Shown here piece by piece: positions 63,746-64,000 of a DNA stretch of 64,000 nt. Under the pieces are notes generated by a model. That model worked only from the letters and a program-made list of their open reading frames with translations. It made no database searches and was not told the origin of the DNA. The stretch lies in the NCBI GenBank assembly GCA_037903475.1, contig JBAJFG010000590.1, forward strand, positions 620,001 to 684,000. The letters run 5' to 3'. Numbering within the stretch: position 1 is the first letter of the stretch; each line of letters starts with the position of its first letter. Source of the DNA: Ancylostoma caninum. Taxonomy: Eukaryota; Nematoda; Chromadorea; Rhabditida; Ancylostomatidae. The translations under genes were made by a program, and so were the position numbers.

Positions 63746-64000
63746 TTCACCCCCATGTATTATTAGATATTCAAAACTACATATCCTCTCGAATCTCATT
63801 ATTAATATGGAAACTTTCGTTGGCCCCTTCGAATAATGAGTGTTCAAAACTTAATTTGTACCCGGAGTGGAATCGAATGTCTCGTCTGCTCGAAAGTACG
63901 AAGGTGAAAAAAAAATCGAGCAGCTTTTGCTCAGTTTATGAAGATTTTCATGTGGTTTTCGGGCAAACTGGAGCGATACTCCGGAGAAAGACAAGCGAAA
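63655..64000 (+). CDS. Open frame running off the right edge, 115+ codons
   Basis: From ATG 63,655 the frame is open to the last base. It reads MSGSTPKSVIDSVTDPLVDF, HPHVLLDIQNYISSRISLL, YPEWNRMSRLLESTKVKKKS and FGQTGAILRRKTSE. The acceptor-like TTTATTTAG lies 7 bases before the ATG, so it could be a trans-spliced first exon. No family is recognised. It conflicts with the minus-strand exon at 63,508-63,745. Confidence 0.35.
   Translation, partial: MSGSTPKSVIDSVTDPLVDFSSNNSKISKQFHPHVLLDIQNYISSRISLLIWKLSLAPSNNECSKLNLYPEWNRMSRLLESTKVKKKSSSFCSVYEDFHVVFGQTGAILRRKTSE

Noticed and set aside
1..64000. CRISPR arrays, bacterial operons, rRNA or tRNA genes
   Set aside because: No regularly spaced repeat-spacer structure, no ribosome-binding-site-led gene runs, and no B-box-like GGTTCGANTCC in a cloverleaf context was found. 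The DNA is eukaryotic in character.

Overview
The window looks like gene-poor, transposon-rich chromosomal DNA of a nematode, most likely a clade V (strongylid or hookworm-like) parasite. Evidence for this: reading frames are short and split by GT-AG introns of 37-240 bases as well as very long ones; acceptor-like TTTCAG/TTCTCAG sites lie 1-13 bases before start codons, as expected for spliced-leader trans-splicing; exons encode a seven-transmembrane receptor of the nematode serpentine chemoreceptor type; and the repeats are CR1-like and RTE-type LINEs, mariner/Tc1-like elements, a hAT-like element and several foldback/MITE families. I found no bacterial operon, CRISPR array, rRNA or tRNA. Every homology statement comes from reading the sequence; no database search was run.

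Layout: 0-16.5 kb is mostly non-coding, with inverted-repeat elements (3.1-3.5, 5.5-6.3, 6.6-7.4, 11.7-11.9, 12.4-12.65 and a half copy at 16.0-16.3 kb), a near-perfect short hairpin (9.06-9.13 kb) and decayed CR1-like LINE pieces (8.1-8.3, 14.2-15.5 kb). From 16.9 to 19.6 kb a decayed LINE is interrupted by a 1.24-kb TA-flanked DNA transposon. A 1.0-kb terminal-inverted-repeat element follows at 20.9-21.9 kb. Minus-strand exons at 22.1-22.7 kb encode TM6-TM7 of a serpentine receptor and exons at 33.5-35.2 kb encode TM1-TM5. The halves are complementary, in the right order and mostly phase-compatible, so I propose one gene whose ~10.8-kb intron holds a LINE (27.0-29.6 kb) and an enlarged mariner (30.6-33.1 kb, with a GT microsatellite and a 59-bp minisatellite).

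From 36.6 to 46.5 kb there is a direct duplication, a mariner remnant, a hAT-like element (8-bp target duplication) nested in a palindromic MITE (38.6-39.9 kb), LINE 3' ends, a small two-exon gene (42.6-43.1 kb) and a LINE-related repeat (45 kb). From 47.7 kb: a small trans-spliced-looking gene (47.7-48.1 kb), a relatively intact RTE retrotransposon on the minus strand (49.36-51.75 kb), a MITE (52.1-52.3 kb), an RT fragment (55.1-55.3 kb), a mariner-like TIR element (56.9-57.6 kb), and the best-supported complete gene, a three-exon secreted protein of about 178 residues on the plus strand (59,489-61,892). At the right edge are small gene candidates (63.0-63.3 kb) and an open frame running off the window.

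No metabolic or defence pathway can be reconstructed. What the window shows best is how a few small sensory/secreted-protein genes sit among, and are stretched by, layered transposon insertions. I did not find a convincing new multi-gene system; the most unusual items are the split receptor, the datable nested insertions, and the shared foldback family.
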